From assembly GCA_016712415.1 (NCBI GenBank), contig JADJRC010000023.1, positions 13,048-77,047 on the forward strand: a stretch of DNA of 64,000 nucleotides. The letters run 5' to 3'. This document shows, piece after piece, positions 52,171 through 62,000 of the stretch. The notes beneath the pieces are model-generated. The model was not told the DNA's origin. It did not search any database and saw only the letters and a program-made list of their open reading frames with translations. Made by a program: the position numbers and the translations under genes. Origin of the DNA: Lewinellaceae bacterium. Its GTDB lineage: Bacteria > Bacteroidota > Bacteroidia > Chitinophagales > Saprospiraceae. Within the stretch, counting starts at the first letter, position 1. Every line of letters begins with the position of its first letter.

Positions 52171-54582
52171 ATGAAATCCAATCTTGCCTTCCTGTTCCTT
52201 ACCCTGCTCCTGTTTCCCCTCGTACTTTCTGCTCAAATCTCTACCCTGCGCGGTGTGGTGCTCGACAAACAATCGGAATCGCCGCTCATCGGCGCTACCG
52301 TCCAACTTATACGGACGGCGCCGGAAGCCGGCGCAGACGGCAACACGGGCGCCATTACAGATGCCAATGGCGTGTTTGTATTGAAAAACATCGCTGTGGG
52401 TCGGCAGACGCTGCGGGTCACCTACATCGGTTACGAACCCCAAACCGTTCCGAACATCCTCGTCACGGCAGGCAAGGATGTGCAACTGGATATCCGGCTG
52501 GAAGAATCCTTCTCCAGAATGAACGAGGTGGTGATCACCGCAAAAGCCGACAAGGACAAGCCGGTGAATGACCTGGCGACGATCTCCGCCCGGCAGTTCA
52601 ACACCGAAGAAGTGCGGCGCTATTCCGGCGGCCGCAATGACGTGGCCAAACTCGTCGCCAATTTTGCGGGTGTGGCGGCCAACAACGACGCGCGCAACGA
52701 CATCGTCATCCGCGGCAACTCGCCCACCGGCGTGCTGTGGCGTCTCGAAGGGGTGCCCATCCCCAACCCGAACCACTTCAGTACGCTCGGCACAACGGGC
52801 GGCCCCGTGTCGGCGCTCAATCCCAACCTGATCGCCAATTCGGACTTCCTCACCGGGGCTTTCCCTGCCGAATACGGCAATGCCCTGGCCGGCGTATTCG
52901 ACATCAACCTGCGCACCGGCAACAAGGAACGGATGGAATTTACGGGCCAACTGGGCGCATTTTCCGGAATGGAAGCGGTAGCCGAAGGCCCGCTGAACAG
53001 GAAGCACGACGGCTCGTTTGTAGTCGCCTACCGCCATTCCTTTGCCGAACTCGCCGACGCCGCCGGCCTGAATATCGGCACCGACGCCACGCCGCGTTAC
53101 AAGGACCTGACGTTCAATGTCGACCTCGGCAACACCAGGGCGGGCAAGTTTTCCCTGTTCGGTATCGGCGCCTACAGCGCCATCGACTTTATCGGCGCAG
53201 AACTCGACACGACCGACCTGTTTGCCAATCCCAACGAAAACGCCTACAACATCTCCAAATTCGGGGTACTTGGACTGAAACACAATATCCTGCTCAACGA
53301 CCGGTCTTACCTGCGCACCGTGGTCTCCACCTCGTACTCGGGCAACCAGTACACTGCCGACGATCTGCTGATCGACAACGGCGCACCTTTCCGGATATGG
53401 GACGTGAAGGATGCCAATACGGTCTACCGCCTGTCGTCGTACTACAACCTGAAGATCAGCAACCGGTTTACCCTGAGAACCGGGATTCTGGTGCAACAGC
53501 AGCAACTCGATACGCGTGTCGACACCCGCGACAACACGGAAGACCTCGACGACGACAACAAACCCGACTGGTTCACCCAGCGCGATTTCGATGGTTGGTT
53601 CCACCAGTCGGAAGCCTATGCACAGGCTCAATACCGCCTGACGGAAAATGTGACGCTCAATGCAGGCCTGCACGCGCTCTATTTTGCCAAAACCGAGGAC
53701 CTGGCCGTTGAACCGCGGGCAGCCGTCAACTGGCAGTTCGCACCCAAACACATGCTGAGTTTCGGTTACGGCATCCACCACCAGACGCAAGCGTTGCCGG
53801 TATTCCTGCTGCGCGAACGCCAGCCCGACGGCTCCTTCATCGAAACCAATAAAGACCTTGGCTTTACCCGCAACCAGCACTTCGTACTCGGCTACGATTT
53901 CAAACCGGCCGCCAACTGGCGCATCAAGGCGGAAGGCTACTATCAATCGCTGTCCGACGTGCCCGTGGAATCGCTACCCACCAGTTTCTCCCTGCTCAAC
54001 GCGGGCGCCGACTTTATCTTTCCCGAAAAATACAACCTCGTAAACAAAGGCACAGGCACCAATATCGGCGCCGAACTGACCGTGGAAAAGTTTTTCAGCA
54101 AGGGGTATTACGGGCTGGTCACCCTGAGCGTTTTCGACTCGAAATACAAGGGTTCCGACGGCGTGGAGCGCAGCACGGCATTCGACGGCGGGTATGTACT
54201 GAATGTGCTGGCCGGCAAGGAATTTCAGATCGGCAGCACCGGTCGCCGCTTCTTTACCCTCGACACCAAACTGACCACCGCAGGCGGCCGGCCCTATACC
54301 CCCGTCAATCTTGCCGCCAGTCAGGCTGCCGGTGAGGAGGTGCTGTACGACGACCAGGCATTCAGCCTGCGCCTCGACGATTATTTCCGCTGGGATGTGA
54401 AACTCGGCATTCGGATCAACAGCGCGAAGCGAAAACTGTCGCAAACCTTCTTCCTCGACTTCCAGAACGTGACCAATAACGCCAATATCTTTGCCATGCA
54501 GTACAACGAGGTGCGGGGCAATGTGGGTCGGATCGACCAGATCGGTTTCTTCCCGGATATTTTGTACCGCATTGAGTTTTAG
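52171..54582 (+). CDS. TonB-dependent outer-membrane receptor
   Basis: An 803-residue receptor with signal peptide (to about residue 21, ending LSAQ). A carboxypeptidase-regulatory-like domain lies at ~25-110 (LRGVVLDKQSESPLIGATV), then a plug domain at ~120-235 (EVVITAKADKDKPVND, RGNSPTGVLWRLEGVPIPNP, AEYGNALAGVFDI), then a beta barrel ending with IDQIGFFPDILYRIEF, whose terminal Phe is usual. It imports a ligand with TonB/ExbBD energy; the substrate is not shown. No SusD gene is adjacent, so it is not a SusCD pair. It lies divergent from the DUF4331 pair, which may be its functional neighbour. Confidence 0.93.
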   Translation: MKSNLAFLFLTLLLFPLVLSAQISTLRGVVLDKQSESPLIGATVQLIRTAPEAGADGNTGAITDANGVFVLKNIAVGRQTLRVTYIGYEPQTVPNILVTAGKDVQLDIRLEESFSRMNEVVITAKADKDKPVNDLATISARQFNTEEVRRYSGGRNDVAKLVANFAGVAANNDARNDIVIRGNSPTGVLWRLEGVPIPNPNHFSTLGTTGGPVSALNPNLIANSDFLTGAFPAEYGNALAGVFDINLRTGNKERMEFTGQLGAFSGMEAVAEGPLNRKHDGSFVVAYRHSFAELADAAGLNIGTDATPRYKDLTFNVDLGNTRAGKFSLFGIGAYSAIDFIGAELDTTDLFANPNENAYNISKFGVLGLKHNILLNDRSYLRTVVSTSYSGNQYTADDLLIDNGAPFRIWDVKDANTVYRLSSYYNLKISNRFTLRTGILVQQQQLDTRVDTRDNTEDLDDDNKPDWFTQRDFDGWFHQSEAYAQAQYRLTENVTLNAGLHALYFAKTEDLAVEPRAAVNWQFAPKHMLSFGYGIHHQTQALPVFLLRERQPDGSFIETNKDLGFTRNQHFVLGYDFKPAANWRIKAEGYYQSLSDVPVESLPTSFSLLNAGADFIFPEKYNLVNKGTGTNIGAELTVEKFFSKGYYGLVTLSVFDSKYKGSDGVERSTAFDGGYVLNVLAGKEFQIGSTGRRFFTLDTKLTTAGGRPYTPVNLAASQAAGEEVLYDDQAFSLRLDDYFRWDVKLGIRINSAKRKLSQTFFLDFQNVTNNANIFAMQYNEVRGNVGRIDQIGFFPDILYRIEF

Positions 54583-54732
54583 TAATGGGTGTTTCCCGCA
54601 GATTGGCGCAGAAAAAACGCGCTGATTCACGCAGAAATGAACATTTTGATAATGGGTATTTCCCGCAGATTGGCGCAGAAAAAACGCGCAGATTCACGCA
54701 GAAATGAACATTTTGATAATGGGTATTTCCCG
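54583..54732. repeat. 67-bp tandem repeats, left part (units 1, 2 and the start of unit 3)
   Basis: Units of 67 bases begin at 54583, 54650 and 54717 with the form TAATGGGTATTTCCCGCAG and carry GATTGGCGCAGAAAAAACGC. The third is cut after 16 bases by the group II intron. It starts on the base after the receptor gene stop codon. Confidence 0.9.
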
Positions 54733-54768
54733 GTAGAGTAGAAGCGGCGCTGCTTCTCCCCCTCGTCA

Positions 54769-54799
54769 ATCCGTACGTGCGGTTTTCCCGCATACGGCT
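54769..54799 (-). ncRNA. Group II intron domain V
   Basis: On the minus strand AGCCGTATGCGGG and CCGCACGTACGGAT form the domain V stem with a GAAA-type loop and AGC-like base triad. It lies about 35 bases before the intron 3' end, as expected. Confidence 0.85.
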
Positions 54800-54824
54800 T
54801 TCCTATGAACTTCTTCATCGGCTT

Positions 54825-56223
54825 TCACAGGCGAACTCCGCCAGAAGTGTATTTCGTCGGGTCTATTAGTCCATACTTTTCGACTAATGCCTCAAAGGCC
54901 TTTTGTCCATATAGCCTACACTTCCTTTGGCTCTTGCGGTTATAGTATCGGTTCATTTTCTCTTGCAGGTAGTGCCGTAACCGTCTTTTGCTTACTGCTG
55001 GATAACTCACCCCTTTGATGTCAAAGTAGTTAAGCCACCCTCGCAGCAGTTTGTTCAGGTCTTCGCTTACTTGTTGACCAGTGTGATGACCATGTGCATC
55101 AAGATAGGTTTTGATCTTGTCTCGGATCTTTTGTTCCGATTTCCGACTTGGGATGATGTTCCAGTACCGTTTGTTACTATCCCTTAAATCCTTGTCGTAC
55201 CGGATGGTGAATCCTAAAAAGTCAAAACTCTCTCGTTTTGCTTCCACAGTCCGAGTTTTTTCCTCATTCAGGCATAGACCCATTCGACTTAGCAGACTCT
55301 TGAGTTGATCCTTTATTTGTGTCCCGATCTGCTTGCCCATCATCACAAAGTCATCTGCATACCGTACTATCTTGATCCCATTTTGACTAAACATACTCAT
55401 TGGATGGTTCACGATCCGATCTAATAAGTTCAGGTAGATATTGGCCAGTAAGGGAGAGATCACTCCACCCTGTGGCGTTCCTACTGTTTTTCTTCTTGCC
55501 CCCTTTAAACTCTCCATCTTCGTATATCGGCGCTTTCAGCCATTGATGGATTAAGTCCAATATCCTCCGATCACTGATCCGCTCTTTTAAACCTATCAGC
55601 AGTTTATCGTGGGGGATAGTGTCAAAGTATTTACTCAAATCTGCATCCAATACCTCGCTCTTCCCTTCTTTTAGATATCCCTTGATCGCTCCCAAGGCAT
55701 CCGCTGAACTGCGTTCTGGCCGAAAACCATACGAACTCTCTTCAAAGTCCGCTTCAAATATGGGTTCGAGTAGTAATTTACATGCGCTCTGTACTATCCG
55801 GTCTTTAACCGTTGGTATCCCCAGCGGACGCTCGCCGCCGTTCGCTTTCGGGATCATTACCCGCTTTACTGCTTGCGTTCGGTAGCGCTTCGTCCTCAGT
55901 TCTTCCCCTAGTGCCGACAGGTAGTCCGTTACGCCTTGATGCTCCACATCGCTTATGCTGACCCCGTCTATTCCCGGTGTGCCTTGGTTCGCTTTGACAG
56001 ACGCCCAAGCCTCTCGCAGCATGTGTTTTTGGAACAACTTATCGTATAGCACATAAAACCTATACCGCTTCTCCTGTTTGGCTTTTTGATATAACTTACA
56101 TTGTAACGAAAATACCCTTTCCGCATCACTCATCTCTCCCTTCTTCTTGCTGAATAAGGCGAGTTGTTGTTCTGCTCCGTCTTTCTGATGATACTTATTT
56201 CTCAATTTTGACTGGTCTTCCAT
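54825..56223 (-). pseudogene. Group II intron reverse transcriptase/maturase (one frameshift)
   Basis: Two frames cover the LtrA fold. The first (from 56223) holds the RT start, GTPGIDGVS, KRVMIPKANGGERPLGIPT and FDTIPHDKL. The second (to 54825) holds GTPQGGVISPLLANIYLN, the active site VRYADDFV, and the maturase segment LLRGWLNYF. They meet near 55487-55503, where removing one base from an A5 or G5 run rejoins them into about 465 residues. There is no endonuclease domain at the C-terminus. As read, the protein would be truncated between fingers and palm, so the intron would not move by its own enzyme unless this is a sequence error. Confidence 0.88.
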
Positions 56224-56646
56224 TTTTGTAAGTTTTATTCATAGCAATGCCCCTTCGCTACTCCCGCTTTTACCTTTCCGGGGATCATCACTACTATGGG
56301 CATCTCCGATTCCCTCGACTAGCCTGGACAGACTATCGTTAGGGCCTCCCACGTTCATGCGCAACCTTCGAGCAACACGCAACACTATACTACCCCGGGT
56401 AGTCCCCATTGTGCTCTTTGCCGATGCTTCCAATGGAGTAGCAGGTTTCATCCAATCTGGCAGATTGACCACTACCATCAGCGTAACGGGGCCTAACTAG
56501 TGCGAGCTTATCACTCGCGTTAGTGGACTCTTGATCTTTCGTTTCCTCCAGATCAATCGCACCTCCTTCAAGCTGATCGGCATCTTGGCTCGTGTGGTTC
56601 TTGCATCCACATAGGTTGTATATTTAACGCACGCCTCGTGGCGCAC

Positions 56647-56874
56647 CAGATTGGCGCAGAAAAAACGCGCAGATTCACGCAGAAATGAACATTTTGATAA
56701 TGGGTATTTCCCGCAGATTGGCGCAGAAAAAACGCGCAGATTCACGCAGAAATGAACATTTTGATAATGGGTATTTCCCGCAGATTGGCGCAGAAAAAAC
56801 GCGCAGATTCACGCAGAAATTAAAATATGATCTGCGTCGATCTGCGAAATTTTTCTGCGCCAATCTGCGGGAAA
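56647..56874. repeat. 67-bp tandem repeats, right part, ending in an inverted copy
   Basis: The remaining 51 bases of unit 3 (56647-56697), unit 4 (56698-56764) and a partial unit 5 (from 56765) match the left side. An inverted copy of the repeat core (56850-56874, TCTGCGCCAATCTGCGGGAA) closes the array and can pair with unit 5 to make a long stem with TTTCCCGCAGATTGGCGCAG. The array ends about 90 bases before the kinase start. Confidence 0.9.
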
Positions 56875-56961
56875 CTTTATCCCGCGCCACCTGAAACCCG
56901 ATCCTCCACACGATATTCCCCCTGTTTCCATATCTTTGGTCACCCTGTCCACCTGTTTGCC

Positions 56962-58011
56962 ATGACAAAAAAATGCTTCCGCGATGTTGCCGGTTTTGAC
57001 GACCGCCTGTTGATGGCCATTGGTATACCCCTGGCCAGCGTGGTGATATCGCTGTTGTTGTTCAGCGATGCGTTGGAAGCAGGCGACTGGCCTTATTTCC
57101 TGGCTTGCATCCCTATGTCATTGGTATACACGGGCTGTTTCTGGCTCGGCATGCGTTGGTCTTATTACGAAACCAAACTGCGTTTCCCGGCATTCGGGGA
57201 TATTCGCAAACGCCTGTTCTGGATGATTCTGGCTTTTCTGGTATTGTTTTTTGTGATCAATAAAACCCTCGACAGCCTGTTTGAAGTCCTGAAAAACGCC
57301 CATAACCACAAACCCGATCCAATTGTCGAGTTCCTTATTTCGCTGGTGGTGTCGGCGCTGGTCATCGCCATTTACGAAGCGCTTTCTTTTTACATCCAGC
57401 TCGAGCGCACCGTAGCCGAAAAAGTGGAGCTTCAGCGCCAGAATATAGAGTCGCAACTGGAAGGCCTGCGCAACCAGGTAAACCCCCACTTTCTGTTCAA
57501 CAGCCTCAACACCCTGATCTATCTCATACCCGAAGACGCGGATAAGGCCGTTCATTTTGTGCAGCAACTGAGCAAGGTTTACCGGTATGTGCTGGAAAGC
57601 CGCGACACCAAAATGATCCCGCTCCGCGAAGAACTGGAGTTCCTGCATTCCTATATTTTCCTTTTGCACGAGCGGTTTGGCGACAACCTGAGGGTAGATA
57701 TCAGGGGACTTGACCAAAGGCAAAACGCTGCAATCGTCCCGCTGACCCTGCAACTTTTATTTGAAAACGCCATCAAACACAACATCATTTCCACTGAAAA
57801 ACCGCTCCAGGTCGATGTATTTGCCGAAAACGGCCACCTGGTGGTGCGCAACAACCTGCAGCGCAAAAACCAGGTAATGGATTCTACCGGTATCGGCCTG
57901 CAGAACATTAAAGACCGGTACCGGCTGATCGCCAATCGCGAAGTGGAGGTCATCGCTTCCCAACAATACTTTACCGTAGCATTGCCCATGGTCGAACTTC
58001 CCAATCAATGA
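56962..58011 (+). CDS. LytS-type sensor histidine kinase
   Basis: A 349-residue kinase from the ATG at 56962 (MTKKCFRDVAGF), preceded at 56931-56938 by TATCTTTG, a -7 element about 24 bases upstream. Four membrane helices fill residues ~15-150. The His_kinase domain has NPHFLFNSLNTLIYLI (phospho-acceptor His) and the ATPase-like FENAIKHNI and TGIGLQNIKDRY blocks. It has no other sensory domain, so the membrane part is likely the sensor. Its stop codon overlaps the start of the LytTR regulator by four bases. The frame open to 56827 reads through repeat sequence and is excluded. Confidence 0.93.
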   Translation: MTKKCFRDVAGFDDRLLMAIGIPLASVVISLLLFSDALEAGDWPYFLACIPMSLVYTGCFWLGMRWSYYETKLRFPAFGDIRKRLFWMILAFLVLFFVINKTLDSLFEVLKNAHNHKPDPIVEFLISLVVSALVIAIYEALSFYIQLERTVAEKVELQRQNIESQLEGLRNQVNPHFLFNSLNTLIYLIPEDADKAVHFVQQLSKVYRYVLESRDTKMIPLREELEFLHSYIFLLHERFGDNLRVDIRGLDQRQNAAIVPLTLQLLFENAIKHNIISTEKPLQVDVFAENGHLVVRNNLQRKNQVMDSTGIGLQNIKDRYRLIANREVEVIASQQYFTVALPMVELPNQ

Positions 58012-58757
58012 AGATCCTGCTTATCGAAGACGAAATCCCGGCAGCCCGGCAACTGACCAAACTCCTGATGGCGCACAACCCGGCTTTCCAGATCATCGAC
58101 ACGCTGGATACGGTAGAAAGCGCCGTCAGGTGGATTCGTACTTTTCCGGCGCCCGACCTGGTATTTATGGATATCCAGATCGCCGACGGACTGAGTTTCG
58201 ACATATTCAGGCAGGTGGAGGTAACGGCTCCGGTGGTTTTCACAACGGCCTTCGATCAATACGCCGTTCAGGCCTTCAAAGTAAACGCCGTCGATTACCT
58301 CCTGAAACCGGTAGATCCGGAAGAATTGAAACGCGCGCTGAAACGCATCGAAAGCCAACGCGCCAACCCCGCAGCCTTCAACCTCGACGCGCTGTCGGCC
58401 TATTTTAAAAAAGAAAACTACAAAGACCGTTTTCTGGTCAAAACCGGGCAGCAACTCAGCTTCCTGGCTGCCGGCGACATCGCCTTTTTTCGCTCCTCGG
58501 ACGGATTGACGCAAGCCTTTACTTTCGGCGGTAAAAAATATTTTGTAGACAACACGCTGGAAGACCTCGAGCGCCTGCTCGACCCGCGTCATTTTTTCCG
58601 CATCAACCGCGGAATGGTGGTACGCCTCGATGCCATCCTCCGGATTCACCCGCACCTGAATGGTCGCCTGAAACTCGAAACACGGCCCGCTCCTCCGGAA
58701 AACGCTTTTGTAAGCAGGGAAAGAGTGGTAGCGTTCAAAACCTGGCTGGGCGGCTAA
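58008..58757 (+). CDS. LytTR-type response regulator
   Basis: A 249-residue regulator overlapping the LytS-type kinase gene by four bases. The receiver has E7-D8, phospho-acceptor D55 (LVFMDIQIADG) and the lysine in DYLLKPVD. The C-terminal LytTR DNA-binding domain (~135-245) shows FLVKTGQQLSFLAAGDIAFF, FFRINRGMVVRLDAI and the closing SRERVVAFKTWLGG. With the kinase it forms a standard two-component pair; the target genes are not evident, though the large adhesin downstream is a neighbour. Confidence 0.93.
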   Translation: MKILLIEDEIPAARQLTKLLMAHNPAFQIIDTLDTVESAVRWIRTFPAPDLVFMDIQIADGLSFDIFRQVEVTAPVVFTTAFDQYAVQAFKVNAVDYLLKPVDPEELKRALKRIESQRANPAAFNLDALSAYFKKENYKDRFLVKTGQQLSFLAAGDIAFFRSSDGLTQAFTFGGKKYFVDNTLEDLERLLDPRHFFRINRGMVVRLDAILRIHPHLNGRLKLETRPAPPENAFVSRERVVAFKTWLGG

Positions 58758-58902
58758 ATAAATCATGCCCTGCTGATGGTTTATTTTGAATCAGGGCCTA
58801 ACTTTACACGCTGCCTTTTTCGGTTATTCAATTCTGAACCCCTTGCGCCACGCTGCGGGAAGGGGAAAAACTGTCGCGAAACTTGCATATGCAATGCATT
58901 TT

Positions 58903-58933
58903 TTTGTGTACAGTTTAACTCCGCCTACTTTTG
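58903..58933 (+). promoter_or_regulatory. Bacteroidota-type promoter for the large adhesin
   Basis: TTTG at 58903-58906 and TACTTTTG at 58926-58933 are exactly 19 bases apart, a full match to the Bacteroidota sigma form. Transcription near 58940 gives a leader of about 110 bases before the start at 59049. It is the strongest promoter-like sequence I see here. Confidence 0.7.
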
Positions 58934-59048
58934 AACATCCATTGCCGTGATTTTCTCCCTTGATTTTATACCGCCGCAGCAGCGTCAGGTAGCAATACAG
59001 AGTCTGATTAATCCAATACATCTAATTCACATCTAAAATTACCGAGTT

Positions 59049-62000
59049 ATGAGACTATCTCTAATCACATTTCTTTTTCTAATGCTCTGTAGCGGCGTAA
59101 GGCTGTCTGCGCAATCTTCATTGAACTGCCCGCCCGGGGTGGTGGGTTCGCCAAGTTGCGCATCGGCATGCCTGAGCTGCGATTTGTCTTTCTTCGATGA
59201 CAAGTTGGGTGCAGTGCTTCCGCAGCCTATAATTGTTGAAAGCTGCATTGCCGGGGTACCGCCGCTCACGCTGGAAAGCCCGCGCTGGTACCGGTTTATT
59301 GCCGGTTCGCCGTCCATCAACTGGGTTGTCAAAACCAATGATGACTGCTTTAACAATGGCGTGAGTCTGGAATATGCCGTACTTACAGGTTGTTCCAACC
59401 CGCCGCTGAAAGCGCTGGCCTGCGAACAGCTCCTTCCCGGAAATCCCTATATATTCGTCCAAAACCTTATTGTCGGTCAGACCTATTATCTGGTCATTGA
59501 TGGCCAGTCAATCGGCGACTGTTCTTATTCGCTGGAAGCTTTTCTGGGCTTACCCGTCGCGCCACAACTGGGCGTGCTGGAGCCTATCCAGGGACTTACG
59601 GAGGTATGTCCCAAAGCGACTACTTCCTACTCCATTCCGCCGGTACAATACGCAACCAACTATATATGGTCGGCCCCTTCGGGTTCTAAAATCAACGGCG
59701 GATCCAATGTAGCCCAACTGGGTTCCAGCGGCACCACAGTTGATATTCAATTCGGCACTGTCGGCGGGTCGGTTTGTGTAACGGCTATCAATGGCTGCGA
59801 CACCCCGCTCACTACCTGTATCCCCATCGTAAATGCGCCGTTGGGTATTACACAACTGCCGGACCTGGAACTTTGCTTCGAAGAACTGCCCTATATATGG
59901 CCTGAATCTCAAAACCAGGCTATCCTGACCCCCGGAACGTTCATTCTCACCTCACAGCCCTTCCCTTCGTTTCTGGGCTGCGACAGTATCGTGCGTCAGA
60001 AGATCAAGGCACTGCCGCGCAAATTCAAAAACCTGCCCCCGAAATGGCTGTGCAAAGAGGAGTGTTTCTACGTCAACGGATTTGAGTATTGCGAAGCGGG
60101 CGTCTACCTGGAGATCCTCCCGGCAGATAACGGATGCGACAGTACCCTGAGCTTTACGCTGTTCAAAGTGCTGGCTACCGCAGCCGCACAGGTGGAAGAT
60201 ACCCTGACTTGCAAAAAAACGTCTGTGCTGCTGACCAGTACGGGGTCATCCACAGGAAACACGATCTTTTACCGGTGGCTGAATCCTTCGGGTACTGTGA
60301 TCAGTACCGCCGATACGGCAATTGCTACAGTCCCGGGAGAGTACTCCTTCATCGTTACCAATTTCGGCGGTGGCGGCGTCACCTGCGAGGATACGGCGAA
60401 AGTGACCGTCATCGGCAATACAACACCACCTCTGGCCGACGCAGGCCCCGACCGTGTGCTCAACTGCGATGAGCCGTTGATACAGCTACAGGGCTCGGGC
60501 TCGGTAGGAAGCCAGTACACTTACCAGTGGACGACGCTCATCGGCGGCAATATCGTAGCCGGCGGGAACACCCTGACGCCCACCGTCAACGCTCCCGGAA
60601 CCTACCGCCTTACGGTAACAAATGAAATAAACGGTTGCACGGCCGGCAACAATGCCAAAGTGACATCCATCCAGCTACCGCCCTCGGCGAGCGCCAGCGG
60701 CGGCACATTCTCCTGTGTCGTGCCCAATGTTACCCTGCAGGTAACGACCAACGGCAACAACCCGAGCTTCGCGTGGAGCGGGCCGAACGGCTATACCTCC
60801 AGCCTGCAGAATCCGGTAGTAAATGTCGCCGGCAGCTATACCGTAACCGTTACGGATGCCGTCTCGGGCTGTACCAACGCCGCTATTGCGACGGTTGTCA
60901 GCGATGTGGTACTCCCGGGTGCTGAAGCCACCGGCGGAGCCATTACCTGCAACGACATAACCGTACAACTGAACAGCGTAACGCAAGGCCAGAGCCCGGT
61001 ATACGCATGGACAGGCCCGAATGGCTTTTCGTCCAGCCTGGCCAATCCCGTAGCAACCGTAGCAGGCACCTACAACCTGACTGTTACAGGCAGCAACGGC
61101 TGCTCCAGTACCGCTTCGGCAACCGTCGATCAGGACAATGCAGCCCCTGGAGCAACCCTGGCTGTACCAGGTACGCTCAACTGCAATGTGGCGGCAGTTT
61201 CGATTACTGCCTCCAGCAATGGCCCGGCAGCACTCCTGACACATGAATGGACCCTGCCGGATAACTCTACCGTCTCGACAGCCGAGATCCCAATACTCTC
61301 CGCAGATGCACCGGGAACGTACAGTGTGCTGATTACCAATACACAAAACGGTTGTACCAGTACTGCCACCGCAACCGTCGTACAGAACCCCGCCGTCTCC
61401 GCCAATATCGCATCCGCCACGAATATCCTGTGCTTTGGCGATGAAACCGGAAGTGTCGATGCAACAGCCGGCGGCGGTAATGGCTCCTACACGTATCTGT
61501 GGAGCAACGACGCCGTCACGCCCGCCATCACCGGCCTGGGCGCCGGCACCTACACGGTGACCATTACCGACGGAGAGCAGTGCAGCGCAACAGCGACCGC
61601 AACGCTTACTGAGCCCACAGCAATCGTCCCGAATACTACTTCCACGCCGGAATCTACCAATGGCGCCGAAGACGGAACCGCAAGCGCCAGCCCGACAGGC
61701 GGCACAGGTCCGTACACATACCTGTGGAGCAACGATGAAACAACCGCAAGCATCGAAAACCTGATTCCCGGACTGTACACCGTAACGATCACAGATGCTA
61801 ACAACTGTACCGCCGTTTCATCCGTAGAGGTGCTTCCGGGCAGTTGCGGCATATCGCTTGGATTCAGTGTGGTGCCGCCTACCTGCAACAGCGCTTCCGA
61901 TGCCTCCATTACGGTGGAACTGACCGGCGGAAACGGTCCGTTCATGTACGAATGGAGCTCTATGGGCACTGATTCGGTGGAAGCAGGCCTGTCTGCCGGA

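Larger units (their letters stand above)
54733..56646 (-). mobile_element. Group II intron (1914 bp), inserted in a repeat unit
   Basis: On the minus strand the element begins GTGCG at 56646 and ends TCTAC at 54733, the expected ends for a group II intron. Domain V is recognisable at 54769-54799, with a domain VI-like stem and bulged A between it and the 3' end. An LtrA-type reverse transcriptase is inside (54825-56223). Joining the exon ends (CTGCGCCAATCTG and CGGGAAATACCC) restores an unbroken 67-bp repeat unit, so no target sequence was lost or duplicated. The 5' part 56224-56640 should be the structured domain I-III RNA. Confidence 0.93.

Noticed and set aside
52171..54582. SusC/SusD-type polysaccharide locus
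   Set aside because: The receptor has no SusD partner and no glycan enzyme next to it.
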